A DNA stretch of 64,000 nt from contig CAYQCK010000002.1 of NCBI GenBank assembly GCA_964415965.1, positions 248,001-312,000 of the forward strand, in the 5' to 3' direction. Position numbers and translations under genes: made by a program. The stretch comes from CAIKNB01 sp964415965. Lineage in GTDB: Bacteria > Patescibacteriota > Patescibacteriia > 2-12-FULL-60-25. The notes beneath the pieces are model-generated. The model was not told where the DNA came from and did no database searches. It worked only from the letters and a program-made list of their open reading frames with translations. Of the stretch, positions 47,763 to 56,055 are shown piece after piece; position 1 is the first letter of the stretch, and the number at the start of each line of letters is the position of its first letter.

Positions 47763-48953
47763 TTATTTGATTAGGGCAGCCAATCCCGGCAGTTTTCCCT
47801 TCTGCACGATGAACTCCAGCATAGCCCCGCCGCCGGTCGAGACGTGGTCGAACCATTCCTCCATCCCGGACGCCAAAACGACAGGCAGGGTATCCCCGCC
47901 TCCAGCCACGCCGTAGGCCTTGCCTTTGCTCCTGCTGGCCATGGCCCGGCAGACGACCATCGAACCGTGGGAAAATGCCGGAATGTCGGCCACGCCCAAC
48001 GGGCCGTTCCAGACGACGGTCTTGGCTTTGCGGATGTCGTCGGACCAAGCCCGCATGGTCTTGGGCCCGATGTCGCCGATGGCCTCCGCCTTCTTGAGTT
48101 TCAGGACGTCGGCCGTCGTCGCTTTAGCCCCCGGCTCGACCTTCTTGGCCACCACGGCGTCGACCGGCAACCCGATCTTCGGGTTTTTGAGCATCTTGCG
48201 CGCCTGGGCAATCCCCTCTTTTTCGACGTAAGACTTCCCGATCTCCATCTTCTTGGCCGCGAAGAACGCATGCGCCATGGCCCCGCCGATGAGAACCTTG
48301 TCCGCGGTCTTGAGCAGCGCCTCGATGACCGGCAGCTTGGTCGTGAGCTTCGCGCCGCCGATGACGGCGACATACGGATGCTTCGGCTTTTCCAGCAGCT
48401 TAGCCAGCGCCGAAACCTCCTCGACCAAAGTCGGCCCGGCGAACCGCGGCAAGAGCTTGACCACCCCGACGACCGAGGCATGCTTGCGGTGGCACGAGGC
48501 GAAGGCGTCGTTGACGAACAAATCGGCCAACGACGCGTACGCCTTGGCGAGCTTCGGGTCATTCTTCTCTTCCCCGGCGTAGTAGCGGACGTTCTCGAGC
48601 AAAAAAACTTTCCCGGGTTTGGCGGCTTTGGCCTTCGCGGCAGCCGACTTCAGGCCGGACTTATCGTCCAGGCAATCACCGAGGAATTCGACTTCGAGTC
48701 CTTGTTCCTTAAGTTTCGGCAGGAGCTTGGCCGTGCTCAATTCCGGGTCATGGCCTTTGGGCCGGCCGAGATGCGTGGCGACCAGGACCTTGGCGCCGCG
48801 CTTGGCCAAGTTCTTGACCGTGGACAAAGTCCGCGTGACCTTGAGCGAATCCTCGGCCGCGAACGCGCCCTTGGTCGGCACGTTCCAGTCGACGCGCAGG
48901 AAAACACGTTTGCCTTTCAACGGTTTGGCAGACGTCAAAATGGGCAGTTTCAT
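47763..48953 (-). CDS. pgk: Phosphoglycerate kinase
   Basis: 396 residues from the ATG at 48953, chosen over 48959 because a -10 box TATTCT ends 6 bases before it. Makes ATP and 3-phosphoglycerate. KRVFLRVDWNVPTKG holds the substrate motif, then LVATHLGRPKGHDPE, NDAFASCHRKHAS, VIGGAKLTTKLPVIEALL and the nucleotide loop STGGGAMLEFI. Full length, eukaryote-like two-lobe fold expected. Confidence 0.96.
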   Translation of the reverse strand: MKLPILTSAKPLKGKRVFLRVDWNVPTKGAFAAEDSLKVTRTLSTVKNLAKRGAKVLVATHLGRPKGHDPELSTAKLLPKLKEQGLEVEFLGDCLDDKSGLKSAAAKAKAAKPGKVFLLENVRYYAGEEKNDPKLAKAYASLADLFVNDAFASCHRKHASVVGVVKLLPRFAGPTLVEEVSALAKLLEKPKHPYVAVIGGAKLTTKLPVIEALLKTADKVLIGGAMAHAFFAAKKMEIGKSYVEKEGIAQARKMLKNPKIGLPVDAVVAKKVEPGAKATTADVLKLKKAEAIGDIGPKTMRAWSDDIRKAKTVVWNGPLGVADIPAFSHGSMVVCRAMASRSKGKAYGVAGGGDTLPVVLASGMEEWFDHVSTGGGAMLEFIVQKGKLPGLAALIK

Positions 48954-48959
48954 GGACAT

Positions 48960-48965
48960 AGAATA
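48960..48965 (-). promoter_or_regulatory. -10 box close to the pgk start
   Basis: TGC-TATTCT (extended -10) on the minus strand ends 6 bases before the ATG at 48953. Confidence 0.5.
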
Positions 48966-49008
48966 GCACGAAAAACCCCGTCGCCCCACTTCTGCAACAA
49001 ATGAGCCG

Positions 49009-49869
49009 CTAGACGATTAAGGCGACAAGACTCCTCTCTTTTCCGTACTTCTCGTAATCTTTTTTTGCGTGCCGAAGGCTGTACGGCACAAGTTTCTGTT
49101 CGAAGACGCTTTCGGACTTGTCATATACCGACTCGAAGAAATCCGGACGTTCCAGCAACGGTTCGAAACCGTCAGAATATACGATAACCAAATCCCCTTT
49201 CGCGACCGAATGCTGGCCGGTCAGGATAAACGGCTCCGATGTTTTCTCTCCGGTCAAGGCGCCGTACGACACGCACTCCCCATCGATGATTTGCGCCGGA
49301 TTATTCCGATACTGGCTGCGCACGAGCCTTCTACCCTCTTTCGTCTCCCATTTGAATTTGATTTTCCCTTCAGCTACTTTTTTCTCGAAAATAGCCATGG
49401 TGTTAGGCGTTTTGAATTTCGGATTCCCTTTTTTTGACCACACCTTGACTCCACAGTCGGCGATAACGCCCCAAATCATCCTATTCCCCGTTATCCGTAT
49501 GCCTGCGGCGGCACAACCGTAGTAGTCATCCACCAGATAATCGACTTCATTTATTGATTTCCGATTAAGCCGGGCGATTTCGGCATTTGCTTTCAAGAAC
49601 GTTTTCTTGATGTCTGCCGGATTCTCAACCGACCGACCATCCCTGACAAAGACATCGCAAAAGATATCGGCTGCGAAACGTGCACCGCTCGGGTTCGGAT
49701 ATCCTTTCAAGACACCCTCAATCCCCCGCTTCTTGAAATCCATGTCGTACGACGGATCGCGCGTTATGCCGTCGCCGACGGCGACGACCGAACCATCGAA
49801 AACCGAAGCGTCTTCGGGCGGCATCAAATGGCCATACAGCGAATTCGGCAGGATTATTCGACACATCAT
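49009..49869 (-). CDS. PP2C-like protein, possibly inactive phosphatase
   Basis: 286 residues. A PP2C (PPM) order can be read: SVVAVGDGITRDP (motif with the metal Asp), AAAGIRITGNRMIWGVIADCGVKVW (the GD-type strand pair), TGQHSVAKGDLVIVYSDGFEP (SDG motif) and a last strand ERSLVALIV. In PP2C that last strand is preceded by D-N/D-x-T; here it is KERS, so one metal ligand seems absent. It overlaps the metallophosphoesterase gene by 4 bases. It could be a regulatory phosphatase or a degenerate relative. Confidence 0.55.
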   Translation of the reverse strand: MMCRIILPNSLYGHLMPPEDASVFDGSVVAVGDGITRDPSYDMDFKKRGIEGVLKGYPNPSGARFAADIFCDVFVRDGRSVENPADIKKTFLKANAEIARLNRKSINEVDYLVDDYYGCAAAGIRITGNRMIWGVIADCGVKVWSKKGNPKFKTPNTMAIFEKKVAEGKIKFKWETKEGRRLVRSQYRNNPAQIIDGECVSYGALTGEKTSEPFILTGQHSVAKGDLVIVYSDGFEPLLERPDFFESVYDKSESVFEQKLVPYSLRHAKKDYEKYGKERSLVALIV

Positions 49870-50768
49870 ATTCCAACTTCCACGATGACTATCTGCGGCG
49901 GAGAAAAGAGGCGCAGGCGGCCGTCGGATTCGCCCAGGCCGTTCGAGATGATGGCCGGGACGCCGTTCACCGCCTTGCGTCCGCGGTCCACGGCCCGGCC
50001 CAGGATGGCCGGGATCGGGATCAGCGGTCCCACGAACGGCAAACGGACCTGGCCGCTGTGGGTGTGGCCGGCCAAGACCAGGTCCGTGTCTTTTTCTTTG
50101 AGGTCCAACAGCAGGTCCGGCTCATGGGCCAGCGTGAGATGCGGAATATCGGCCGAACTCCGTTTCGGTTTGACGGGCTTGCCGAACCAGTTGTCGTCCA
50201 CTCCGCAAAGCTCCAACTCCTGCCCCTGGACCGATATCTTGGTCGCCCTGTTCGTCAGGTCCGCGTAGCCCCAACCCATGAGCGCTTCCCGGATGGCTTG
50301 CGGCCGGTCCAGGAAATCATGGTTTCCGAGGACGAAGAATTTCCCCAAAGGCGCCTCGAGATCCTTGAGGCTCTCCAAATCGGCGACAGGCTCCGCCCGG
50401 TCGACGACATAATCGCCACCCAGTAGGATCAGGTGCGGATGGAGGGCTTTGACCTCGCCCGCGATCCGCTCATAGCACCCCCGTCCATGGAAGCTGCCGG
50501 TGTGGAAGTCCGACAGGAACGCGACCTTCAGCCAGACTTTGGCGTCGGGCCGCAGTTTCTCGCGATACTGAATGACCGTCACCCGATGGATGGCGAAGAA
50601 CGAACCCCAGACGAGCAGGGCCTCGCCGACCAAGGCCGATACCCCGAGGATGACCCACGCCCCACCCGCCCGGAACGCGAGCCAGGCGACGGCCGCGCCG
50701 AAAAACGCGACCGCCAGCAAAAACAGGTCGAACCAAAAATTCTGGCTGTGGGTTTTCCGGAGATCCAT
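49866..50768 (-). CDS. Membrane-anchored metallophosphoesterase (YkuE-like)
   Basis: 300 residues. One or two N-terminal membrane segments (about 12-55) precede the calcineurin-like domain: FLSDFHTGSF (D-x-H), LLGGDYVVD (GD), FFVLGNHDF (GNHD), LAHEPD and VLAGHTHSGQVRLPFVGPLI (GHTH). This is the YkuE/UDP-diacylglucosamine-hydrolase-like branch. Co-transcribed with gap (3-base gap). Substrate unknown. Confidence 0.92.
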   Translation of the reverse strand: MDLRKTHSQNFWFDLFLLAVAFFGAAVAWLAFRAGGAWVILGVSALVGEALLVWGSFFAIHRVTVIQYREKLRPDAKVWLKVAFLSDFHTGSFHGRGCYERIAGEVKALHPHLILLGGDYVVDRAEPVADLESLKDLEAPLGKFFVLGNHDFLDRPQAIREALMGWGYADLTNRATKISVQGQELELCGVDDNWFGKPVKPKRSSADIPHLTLAHEPDLLLDLKEKDTDLVLAGHTHSGQVRLPFVGPLIPIPAILGRAVDRGRKAVNGVPAIISNGLGESDGRLRLFSPPQIVIVEVGI

Positions 50769-50771
50769 TCG

Positions 50772-51779
50772 TTACTTGGCGACCTTCCCGACGAGGATGG
50801 CGATTTCGGCCAAACGGTGCGAGTAGCCCCACTCGTTGTCGTACCAGGCCAAGACCTTGACCATGTCGCCGTCGACCACCTGGGTGAACGGCAGATCCAC
50901 GATGGACGACGCCGGGTTGCCGATGAAGTCGGACGAGACCAACGGCTCTTCGGTCGCCTCCATGATGCCTTTGTAGCGGGCCGACTTGGCCGCCTTCTTC
51001 AGCACCGCGTTGACCTCTTCCTTGGTCGTCTTGCGCTTGAGCAGGAAGGTAAAATCGGAGCACGAGACGCACGGCGTGGGCACGCGGATGGAGATGCCGT
51101 CGAACAGTCCCTTGAGCTCCGGGATGACCTCGGTCGTGGCGATGGCCGCGCCGGTCGTCGTCGGGATGATGTTCTGGCCAGCCGAACGCGCGCGGCGCAG
51201 GTCCTTGTGCGGCCCGTCCTGCAGCACCTGGTCGGCGGTGTAGGAATGGATGGTCGTCATCATGGCCTTCTTGACCCCGAATGCCTCATGCATGATGGCC
51301 GCCACCGGGGCGATGCAGTTGGTCGTGCAACTCGCGTTGTTGATGACTTTGGCCGTCTTGCCTGCACCCTTCTCGTTGACGCCGATGACATGCGTCGGCA
51401 CGTTCCCGCCCTTGGCCGGGGCCGAGATGATGACGCGCTTGGCGCCTGCCGTCAGATGCTGGCCCGCGCCTTTCTCGTCCGTGAACCTTCCCGTACATTC
51501 GAGCACCACCTCGACACCCAACGCCTTCCACGGCAATTTGGTCGGGTCTTTTTCCGCGACGACCGGGATTTTCTTGCCGTCCACGATGATGTTCTTCTCG
51601 TCGTACGACACGGCCTTGTCCCAGGCACGGTAGGTCGAATCGTGCTTGAGCAGATGGGCCAAGGTCTTGGAATCGGTCAGGTCATTGATGGCAACGACCT
51701 CGAACCCCGGCTTGTCAAACCCGGCCTTGAAGACTCCGCGGCCGATGCGGCCGAAACCGTTGATGGCGATCTTGGGCAT
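50772..51779 (-). CDS. gap: Glyceraldehyde-3-phosphate dehydrogenase
   Basis: 335 residues, type I. NAD-binding INGFGRIGRGVFKAG, the catalytic SCTTNCIAPVAAIMHE with the active cysteine, and TIHSYTADQ with the phosphate-site residues. RARSAGQNIIPTTTGAA and WYDNEWGYSHRLAE complete the signature. First gene of the minus-strand glycolytic unit; its leader contains a perfect 20-base palindrome. Confidence 0.97.
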   Translation of the reverse strand: MPKIAINGFGRIGRGVFKAGFDKPGFEVVAINDLTDSKTLAHLLKHDSTYRAWDKAVSYDEKNIIVDGKKIPVVAEKDPTKLPWKALGVEVVLECTGRFTDEKGAGQHLTAGAKRVIISAPAKGGNVPTHVIGVNEKGAGKTAKVINNASCTTNCIAPVAAIMHEAFGVKKAMMTTIHSYTADQVLQDGPHKDLRRARSAGQNIIPTTTGAAIATTEVIPELKGLFDGISIRVPTPCVSCSDFTFLLKRKTTKEEVNAVLKKAAKSARYKGIMEATEEPLVSSDFIGNPASSIVDLPFTQVVDGDMVKVLAWYDNEWGYSHRLAEIAILVGKVAK

Positions 51780-51793
51780 ATTGCGGTCTTGTG

Positions 51794-51813
51794 GGGCGAA
51801 TGGCCATTCGCCC
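51794..51813. repeat. Perfect palindromic repeat upstream of gap
   Basis: GGGCGAATGGCCATTCGCCC, a perfect palindrome in the gap leader, matching the copies inside the nucleotidyltransferase gene (8597-8616). Confidence 0.75.
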
Positions 51814-51873
51814 TCAATTACATCGTTAAATTTATACGGGATATGATACGGCGTGCGCCGGAATATGACAAAA

Positions 51874-51896
51874 CGCCCCGGTTTTCAGCCGGGGCG
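51874..51896 (-). terminator. Intrinsic terminator
   Basis: CGCCCCGG pairs with CCGGGGCG, followed on the minus strand by TTTTGTCA, about 40 bases after the stop at 51937. Confidence 0.88.
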
Positions 51897-51904
51897 CCAT
51901 CTTT

Positions 51905-51933
51905 AAGGTCATTTCGAACGAAGTCGAGAAATC
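51905..51933. repeat. Short dispersed repeat
   Basis: TCATTTCGAACGAAGTCGAG then AAATCTC, the inverse relative of the copy at 32540-32567. Confidence 0.55.
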
Positions 51934-51936
51934 TCT

Positions 51937-52542
51937 TTAGAACCCGATCTTGACCGTCCGTACTTCGCGCTTGCCGCCGCTCAACAATATGTCGTATTCG
52001 ATCGTGCTGTTATCCTTCCATCTGACGGTCGTCGGCTGGTCAACCCGCTCGGTCTGGCTGGTGAACTCGGTCTTCGGGTTCAACAGCACGACGCGCCTCA
52101 GCCTGCCGTCAGCCATGGTCTCGACGCCTATCCCGTATTTCCCGACGGTGTCCAAATCATAGCCGGCGTATTTCGTGCCGTCCGGAGAAAACGAACCGAG
52201 CTTCAGGATCCCGGTATAGGTCGGACCGCTCTGGACCGGAGCCGCGGCTTCGGAAGGCGTCGTCGGCGCGGTGACGGCCGGCTGGGCCGCCGGGCACGCC
52301 TTCTGCAGGTTGATGACGGCGCGCTGCGTCTTGGCCAACTGCTGGTTCAAGAACGCCGCGTCCTGCATCAACACCTCGATCTTGGCGTACTGGACCAGGA
52401 AAAGGCAGGCGAAGCCGAATGAAAGGAACAGGAACAGGATCCAAAAAATGGTGATTGCCGAACTGTGGTAAGCAATGGCATGCTTATAGTCCTTGGGCAC
52501 GGCGGTCGCCGCCGGTTTGGCACGCAATGTGCGGGTAGGCAT
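51937..52542 (-). CDS. Single-pass membrane protein, unknown
   Basis: 201 residues from the ATG at 52542. One membrane segment (about 29-50, SAITIFWILFLFLSFGFACL), a short coiled coil (VLMQDAAFLNQQLAKTQRAV), an Ala/Pro linker and a beta-rich external domain (YTGILKLGSFSPDGTKYAGY, RRVVLLNPKTEFTSQTERVD). Repeated strands with PDGTKYA suggest a propeller-like or WD40-like fragment. No known family named. The promoter region is shared with the divergent P-type ATPase. Confidence 0.75.
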   Translation of the reverse strand: MPTRTLRAKPAATAVPKDYKHAIAYHSSAITIFWILFLFLSFGFACLFLVQYAKIEVLMQDAAFLNQQLAKTQRAVINLQKACPAAQPAVTAPTTPSEAAAPVQSGPTYTGILKLGSFSPDGTKYAGYDLDTVGKYGIGVETMADGRLRRVVLLNPKTEFTSQTERVDQPTTVRWKDNSTIEYDILLSGGKREVRTVKIGF

Positions 52543-52622
52543 AAATGTGCTTTCTGAAGATGTTAGTTGCCGCCAGTATACCACGCTTTTTCCGCGGCTT
52601 CGATATCCGGGGGCGGATACGG

Positions 52623-52628
52623 TACACT
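52623..52628 (+). promoter_or_regulatory. -10 box close to the P-type ATPase start
   Basis: GG-TACACT ends 6 bases before the ATG at 52635. Confidence 0.4.
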
Positions 52629-52634
52629 GGAATG

Positions 52635-55253
52635 ATGCCGAAACACCCGAACCGACCCTGCCGTTTGCCCGACGCCGCCCATCCGATGTGGTCGCTGGCG
52701 CCGGATGAAGTCCTGCGCCTCCTCCGCTCCGCCAACCGCGGCCTGAAGGACGACGAGGCTAAAACCCGCCTGGCCCAACTCGGCCCGAACGTCGTCGGCG
52801 ACGGACCGAAATTGCCGCGGCTGCGCATCCTGCTGAACCAATACCGCAGTCCGCTCATCCTCGTTCTCTTGGCTTGCGGCGTGCTTACGCTGGCCTTGCG
52901 CGAATGGCTGGATACGGCCGTGATTTTTTCGGCGGTCGCGGCCAATACGGCCCTCGGCTTCTGGCAGGAATACAAGGCCGAAACCGTGCTCGAGAGTCTC
53001 CGCCGGTACGTCACGACCAAGGCCCGGGTCAAACGCGACGGCCAAGAGAAGGAAATCGACGCTGCGGAGCTCGTGCCGGGCGACATCGTCCTGGTTTCCC
53101 CCGGGGACAGGGTCCCGGCCGACGGCCGCGTCCTTCACGCCAACGGCCTCGAGATAGACGAATCGGTCCTCACCGGCGAATCCCTGCCTGTCCAGAAATC
53201 CGAGACGGTCGTGGCAGTGGCCACCCCTATCTCGGACCGCGTCTGTATGGCCTGGAGCGGCACGCTGGTCGTCCAGGGCCTCGGCACCCTGCTCATTACC
53301 GCCACCGGCTGCCAGACCGAATTCGGCCGCATCGCCACCGCGGTCCGCCAAGCCGAACGCGAGCAGACGCCCCTCCAACGCTCCGTCAGCCGTTTTGCCT
53401 CGCGGGCCAGCTTGATTCTGGCCGGCCTGACCCTCATCGTCTTCATCTGGGGCATCATATCGGGCTACGGCTGGTTCGAGATGCTGCTCATCGCCGTCGC
53501 CATCGGCATCTCGGCGGTGCCGGAGAGCCTGCCTGTGGCCATGACCGTGATCCTGGCGGTGGGAGTGGAACGGCTCGGGAAGCGTTACGGCGTCGTCCGC
53601 AAGCTCTTGGCGGCCGAAACCCTGGGATCGACCAGCCTCATCCTGACCGACAAGACCGGAACCTTGACCCAAGCCAAGATGCAGATCGCCGGCATCCTCC
53701 CCTATTCCGGCCGCGACGGGCAAGCGCGCCGCCGGCTCCTCACGGATGCCCTGCTGACGACCGATGTCATCGCCCAGAATCCGGACGACGAGCCGGCCGA
53801 TTGGATCCTGGCCGGCCGAGCCATGGAGAGTTCGCTTGTCCGCGATGCGGTCGGCGAGGGCGTGCTTTGGCCGCGCGAACGGACCAAGTACGAGACGACC
53901 GACCGCCTGCCGTTCAGCTCCGACCGCAAGTTCGCGGCCGTCACCTGGAAGACCGACGGGACATACCGTTCCAGCCTCTTCGGCGCGCCGGAGACGGTCT
54001 TGGCCATGACTGACCTGCCGGAGCACAGCCGGAAGGTCATCGAGGATTTGGTCAGGACCCACGCCGAAAGCGGCGAACGCGTCTTGGCCGTGGCCGCCAA
54101 AACCACCGCGACCGAACCGCACCTGGGGAAAACCGGGCTGCGTGATTTCGCGTTCCAAGGGTTGATAACTTTCCGCGATCCGCTTCGGCCGGACGTCAAG
54201 CGCGCCATCGAGCACATCCACAAATCAGGGGTCAAGACCGTCATCATGACCGGCGACCACGCCGGAACGGCAGCCGCCGTCGCCCGCGAACTCGGCCTCT
54301 TGGATGGCGGCGGGAAAGCCGTTACCGGGACGGAGCTGTCGGCCTTGAGCCGGGAGGAGATCCGCGAAGTCCTCAACGGCACGCGCGTCTTCGCCCGCGT
54401 CACCCCGGACCAGAAGCTCATGCTGGCTGAACTCTACAAGGAGAAAGGCGAGATCGTGGCCATGACCGGAGACGGCGTGAATGACGCGCCAGCCCTGAAG
54501 GCGGCCGACATCGGCATCGCGGTCGGATCAGGCACCGAGGTCGCCAAAGGCGCGGCCGACCTGGTCCTGCTCAAGGACGATTTCGGGACCATCGTGGCGG
54601 CCATCGAGGAAGGACGCCGCATCCTGGGCAACATCCGCCGGGTCATCGTCTATCTCCTGTCCAACGCCTCGGCCGAACTCATCCTGATCGGCGGCTCGCT
54701 CCTGGCCGGCCTGCCCCTGCCGCTGAACGCCCTGCAGATCCTCTATGTCAATCTCTTCTCCGACAGCTTCCCGGCCGTCGCCTTCGCCTATGAAAATCGC
54801 CATCGGCCGCGCTTCCGGCGGCCGTCGCCCATCGGCAAGAACGTGCTCGATCGCGAGATGCGCTTCCTCATCGTCATGGTCGGCACCCTGACGTCGGTGG
54901 GGATGTTCCTGCTGTATTTCGCGCTGCTCAAATCCGGCCTGCCCGAAGACCTGGTGCGCAGTTTCATTTTCGCGTCATTCGGGACCTACACCCTGGTCGC
55001 CGCCTTCAGCCTGCGCAGCCTGCATGAAAGCATCCTGAGTTTCAATCCGTTCGACAACCTTCCGCTGACCGTCGGCGTCGGCATCGGCCTGCTGCTGACC
55101 GCGGTCGCCGTCTATGTCCCGCCCATCCAGCGCCTCATCGGCGTCGCCGCCCTGCCCCTCCCCTGGCTGCTGGGCGTAGCCCTGGTCTGCGCCGCCAACA
55201 TCGCCGCCATCGAAACCGCGAAATTCTCCATCCGGCGCCAGACGATGCGCTGA
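52635..55253 (+). CDS. Cation-transporting P-type ATPase (Ca/Mn-like)
   Basis: 872 residues from the second of two adjacent ATGs (52632 and 52635), using the -10 spacing. The N-terminal P-ATPase domain (WSLAPDEVLRLLRSANRGLK) and actuator TGES (DESVLTGESLPVQ) precede the phosphorylation motif DKTGTLTQAKMQIAG. TGDGVNDAPALKAADIGIAV is the hinge motif. The membrane motif AVPESLPVAMTVILAVGVER and ten segments fit PMR1/SERCA-type P2A pumps. The exact ion is inferred as Ca or Mn. It ends 5 bases before the convergent trmD stop. Confidence 0.93.
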   Translation: MPKHPNRPCRLPDAAHPMWSLAPDEVLRLLRSANRGLKDDEAKTRLAQLGPNVVGDGPKLPRLRILLNQYRSPLILVLLACGVLTLALREWLDTAVIFSAVAANTALGFWQEYKAETVLESLRRYVTTKARVKRDGQEKEIDAAELVPGDIVLVSPGDRVPADGRVLHANGLEIDESVLTGESLPVQKSETVVAVATPISDRVCMAWSGTLVVQGLGTLLITATGCQTEFGRIATAVRQAEREQTPLQRSVSRFASRASLILAGLTLIVFIWGIISGYGWFEMLLIAVAIGISAVPESLPVAMTVILAVGVERLGKRYGVVRKLLAAETLGSTSLILTDKTGTLTQAKMQIAGILPYSGRDGQARRRLLTDALLTTDVIAQNPDDEPADWILAGRAMESSLVRDAVGEGVLWPRERTKYETTDRLPFSSDRKFAAVTWKTDGTYRSSLFGAPETVLAMTDLPEHSRKVIEDLVRTHAESGERVLAVAAKTTATEPHLGKTGLRDFAFQGLITFRDPLRPDVKRAIEHIHKSGVKTVIMTGDHAGTAAAVARELGLLDGGGKAVTGTELSALSREEIREVLNGTRVFARVTPDQKLMLAELYKEKGEIVAMTGDGVNDAPALKAADIGIAVGSGTEVAKGAADLVLLKDDFGTIVAAIEEGRRILGNIRRVIVYLLSNASAELILIGGSLLAGLPLPLNALQILYVNLFSDSFPAVAFAYENRHRPRFRRPSPIGKNVLDREMRFLIVMVGTLTSVGMFLLYFALLKSGLPEDLVRSFIFASFGTYTLVAAFSLRSLHESILSFNPFDNLPLTVGVGIGLLLTAVAVYVPPIQRLIGVAALPLPWLLGVALVCAANIAAIETAKFSIRRQTMR

Positions 55254-55258
55254 CGCAA

Positions 55259-55981
55259 TCAGGACGATCGAGCGGCGTCCGTCCCGGAATCAGGCTTGCC
55301 CTTTCTCCATTCCGCGATTTTCGCGTGGTCGCCGGACAGCAGCACCGGAGGGACTTTCCACCGCCCATAGGCTTCGGGCCGGGTGTACTGCGGATACTCG
55401 GTGGTTTCGCCGTCCGCCCAGGACTCTTCGTCGAGCGAAGCTTCCTGACCGAGGACCCCCGGCCGCAACCGCGTAACCGCGTCGAGCATGACGAGCGCCG
55501 GCAATTCGCCGCCGGTCAGGACGTATTTGCCTATGGACATTTCCTCATCCGCGAGATGTTGCGCGACCCGTTCGTCGATGCCTTCGTAGCGGCCGCACAA
55601 AAAGACCAGCCGGTCGTATTTGGCGAGGCGCTTAGCGTCGGCTTGGGAGAAGATTTTCCCTTTGGCGCTCGTCAGGACGATGCGCGTTTTCTTGGCCGCC
55701 GCCGTCTTGCCGCCTTTCTTGTTCCGCAGCTTCAATGAAACCAAAGCCTCATGGAAGGGCTCGACCTTCATCACCATGCCGGGTCCGCCGCCGAACGGCT
55801 TGTCGTCGACGGTCTTGCGCCGGTCGTGCGTCCAGTCGCGCAGCTGGTGGACGCGGACATCGAGCAGCTTCTTCGCCCGCGCCCGCCCCAAAATCGACGC
55901 GTCCAGATAACCCGGGAACATCTCGGGGAATAGCGTCAGGATATCGGCGCGCAAGGCTTTGGTCTTCTTGGCCTTTTTCAT
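55259..55981 (-). CDS. trmD: tRNA (guanine-N1)-methyltransferase
   Basis: 240 residues. It methylates G37 of tRNAs ending in G36. The SPOUT trefoil knot is seen in RLVFLCGRYEGIDERVAQHL, then EEMSIGKYVLTGGELPALVM and DAVTRLRPGVLGQE. Canonically it follows rpsP and rimM; here it follows khpA on the same strand with an opposite-strand gene between. No rimM is seen. The N-terminus is basic (MKKAKKTKALRADIL). Confidence 0.96.
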   Translation of the reverse strand: MKKAKKTKALRADILTLFPEMFPGYLDASILGRARAKKLLDVRVHQLRDWTHDRRKTVDDKPFGGGPGMVMKVEPFHEALVSLKLRNKKGGKTAAAKKTRIVLTSAKGKIFSQADAKRLAKYDRLVFLCGRYEGIDERVAQHLADEEMSIGKYVLTGGELPALVMLDAVTRLRPGVLGQEASLDEESWADGETTEYPQYTRPEAYGRWKVPPVLLSGDHAKIAEWRKGKPDSGTDAARSS

Positions 55982-56019
55982 ACCGACTTGATAACACGGA
56001 TTGGGCCTTCTGCCAACCG

Positions 56020-56048
56020 TTGACGCCCAACCATTTTCGGGCTATGGT
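56020..56048 (+). promoter_or_regulatory. Promoter of the TIM-barrel gene
   Basis: TTGACG, 17 bases, GC-preceded TATGGT. The ATG at 56056 is only 7 bases after the -10, so the mRNA is likely leaderless. Confidence 0.6.
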
Positions 56049-56055
56049 CGGCCGC

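Noticed and set aside
55735..56055. N-terminal extension of the TIM-barrel gene into trmD
   Set aside because: The added residues are antisense to trmD and the promoter at 56020-56048 lies after them.
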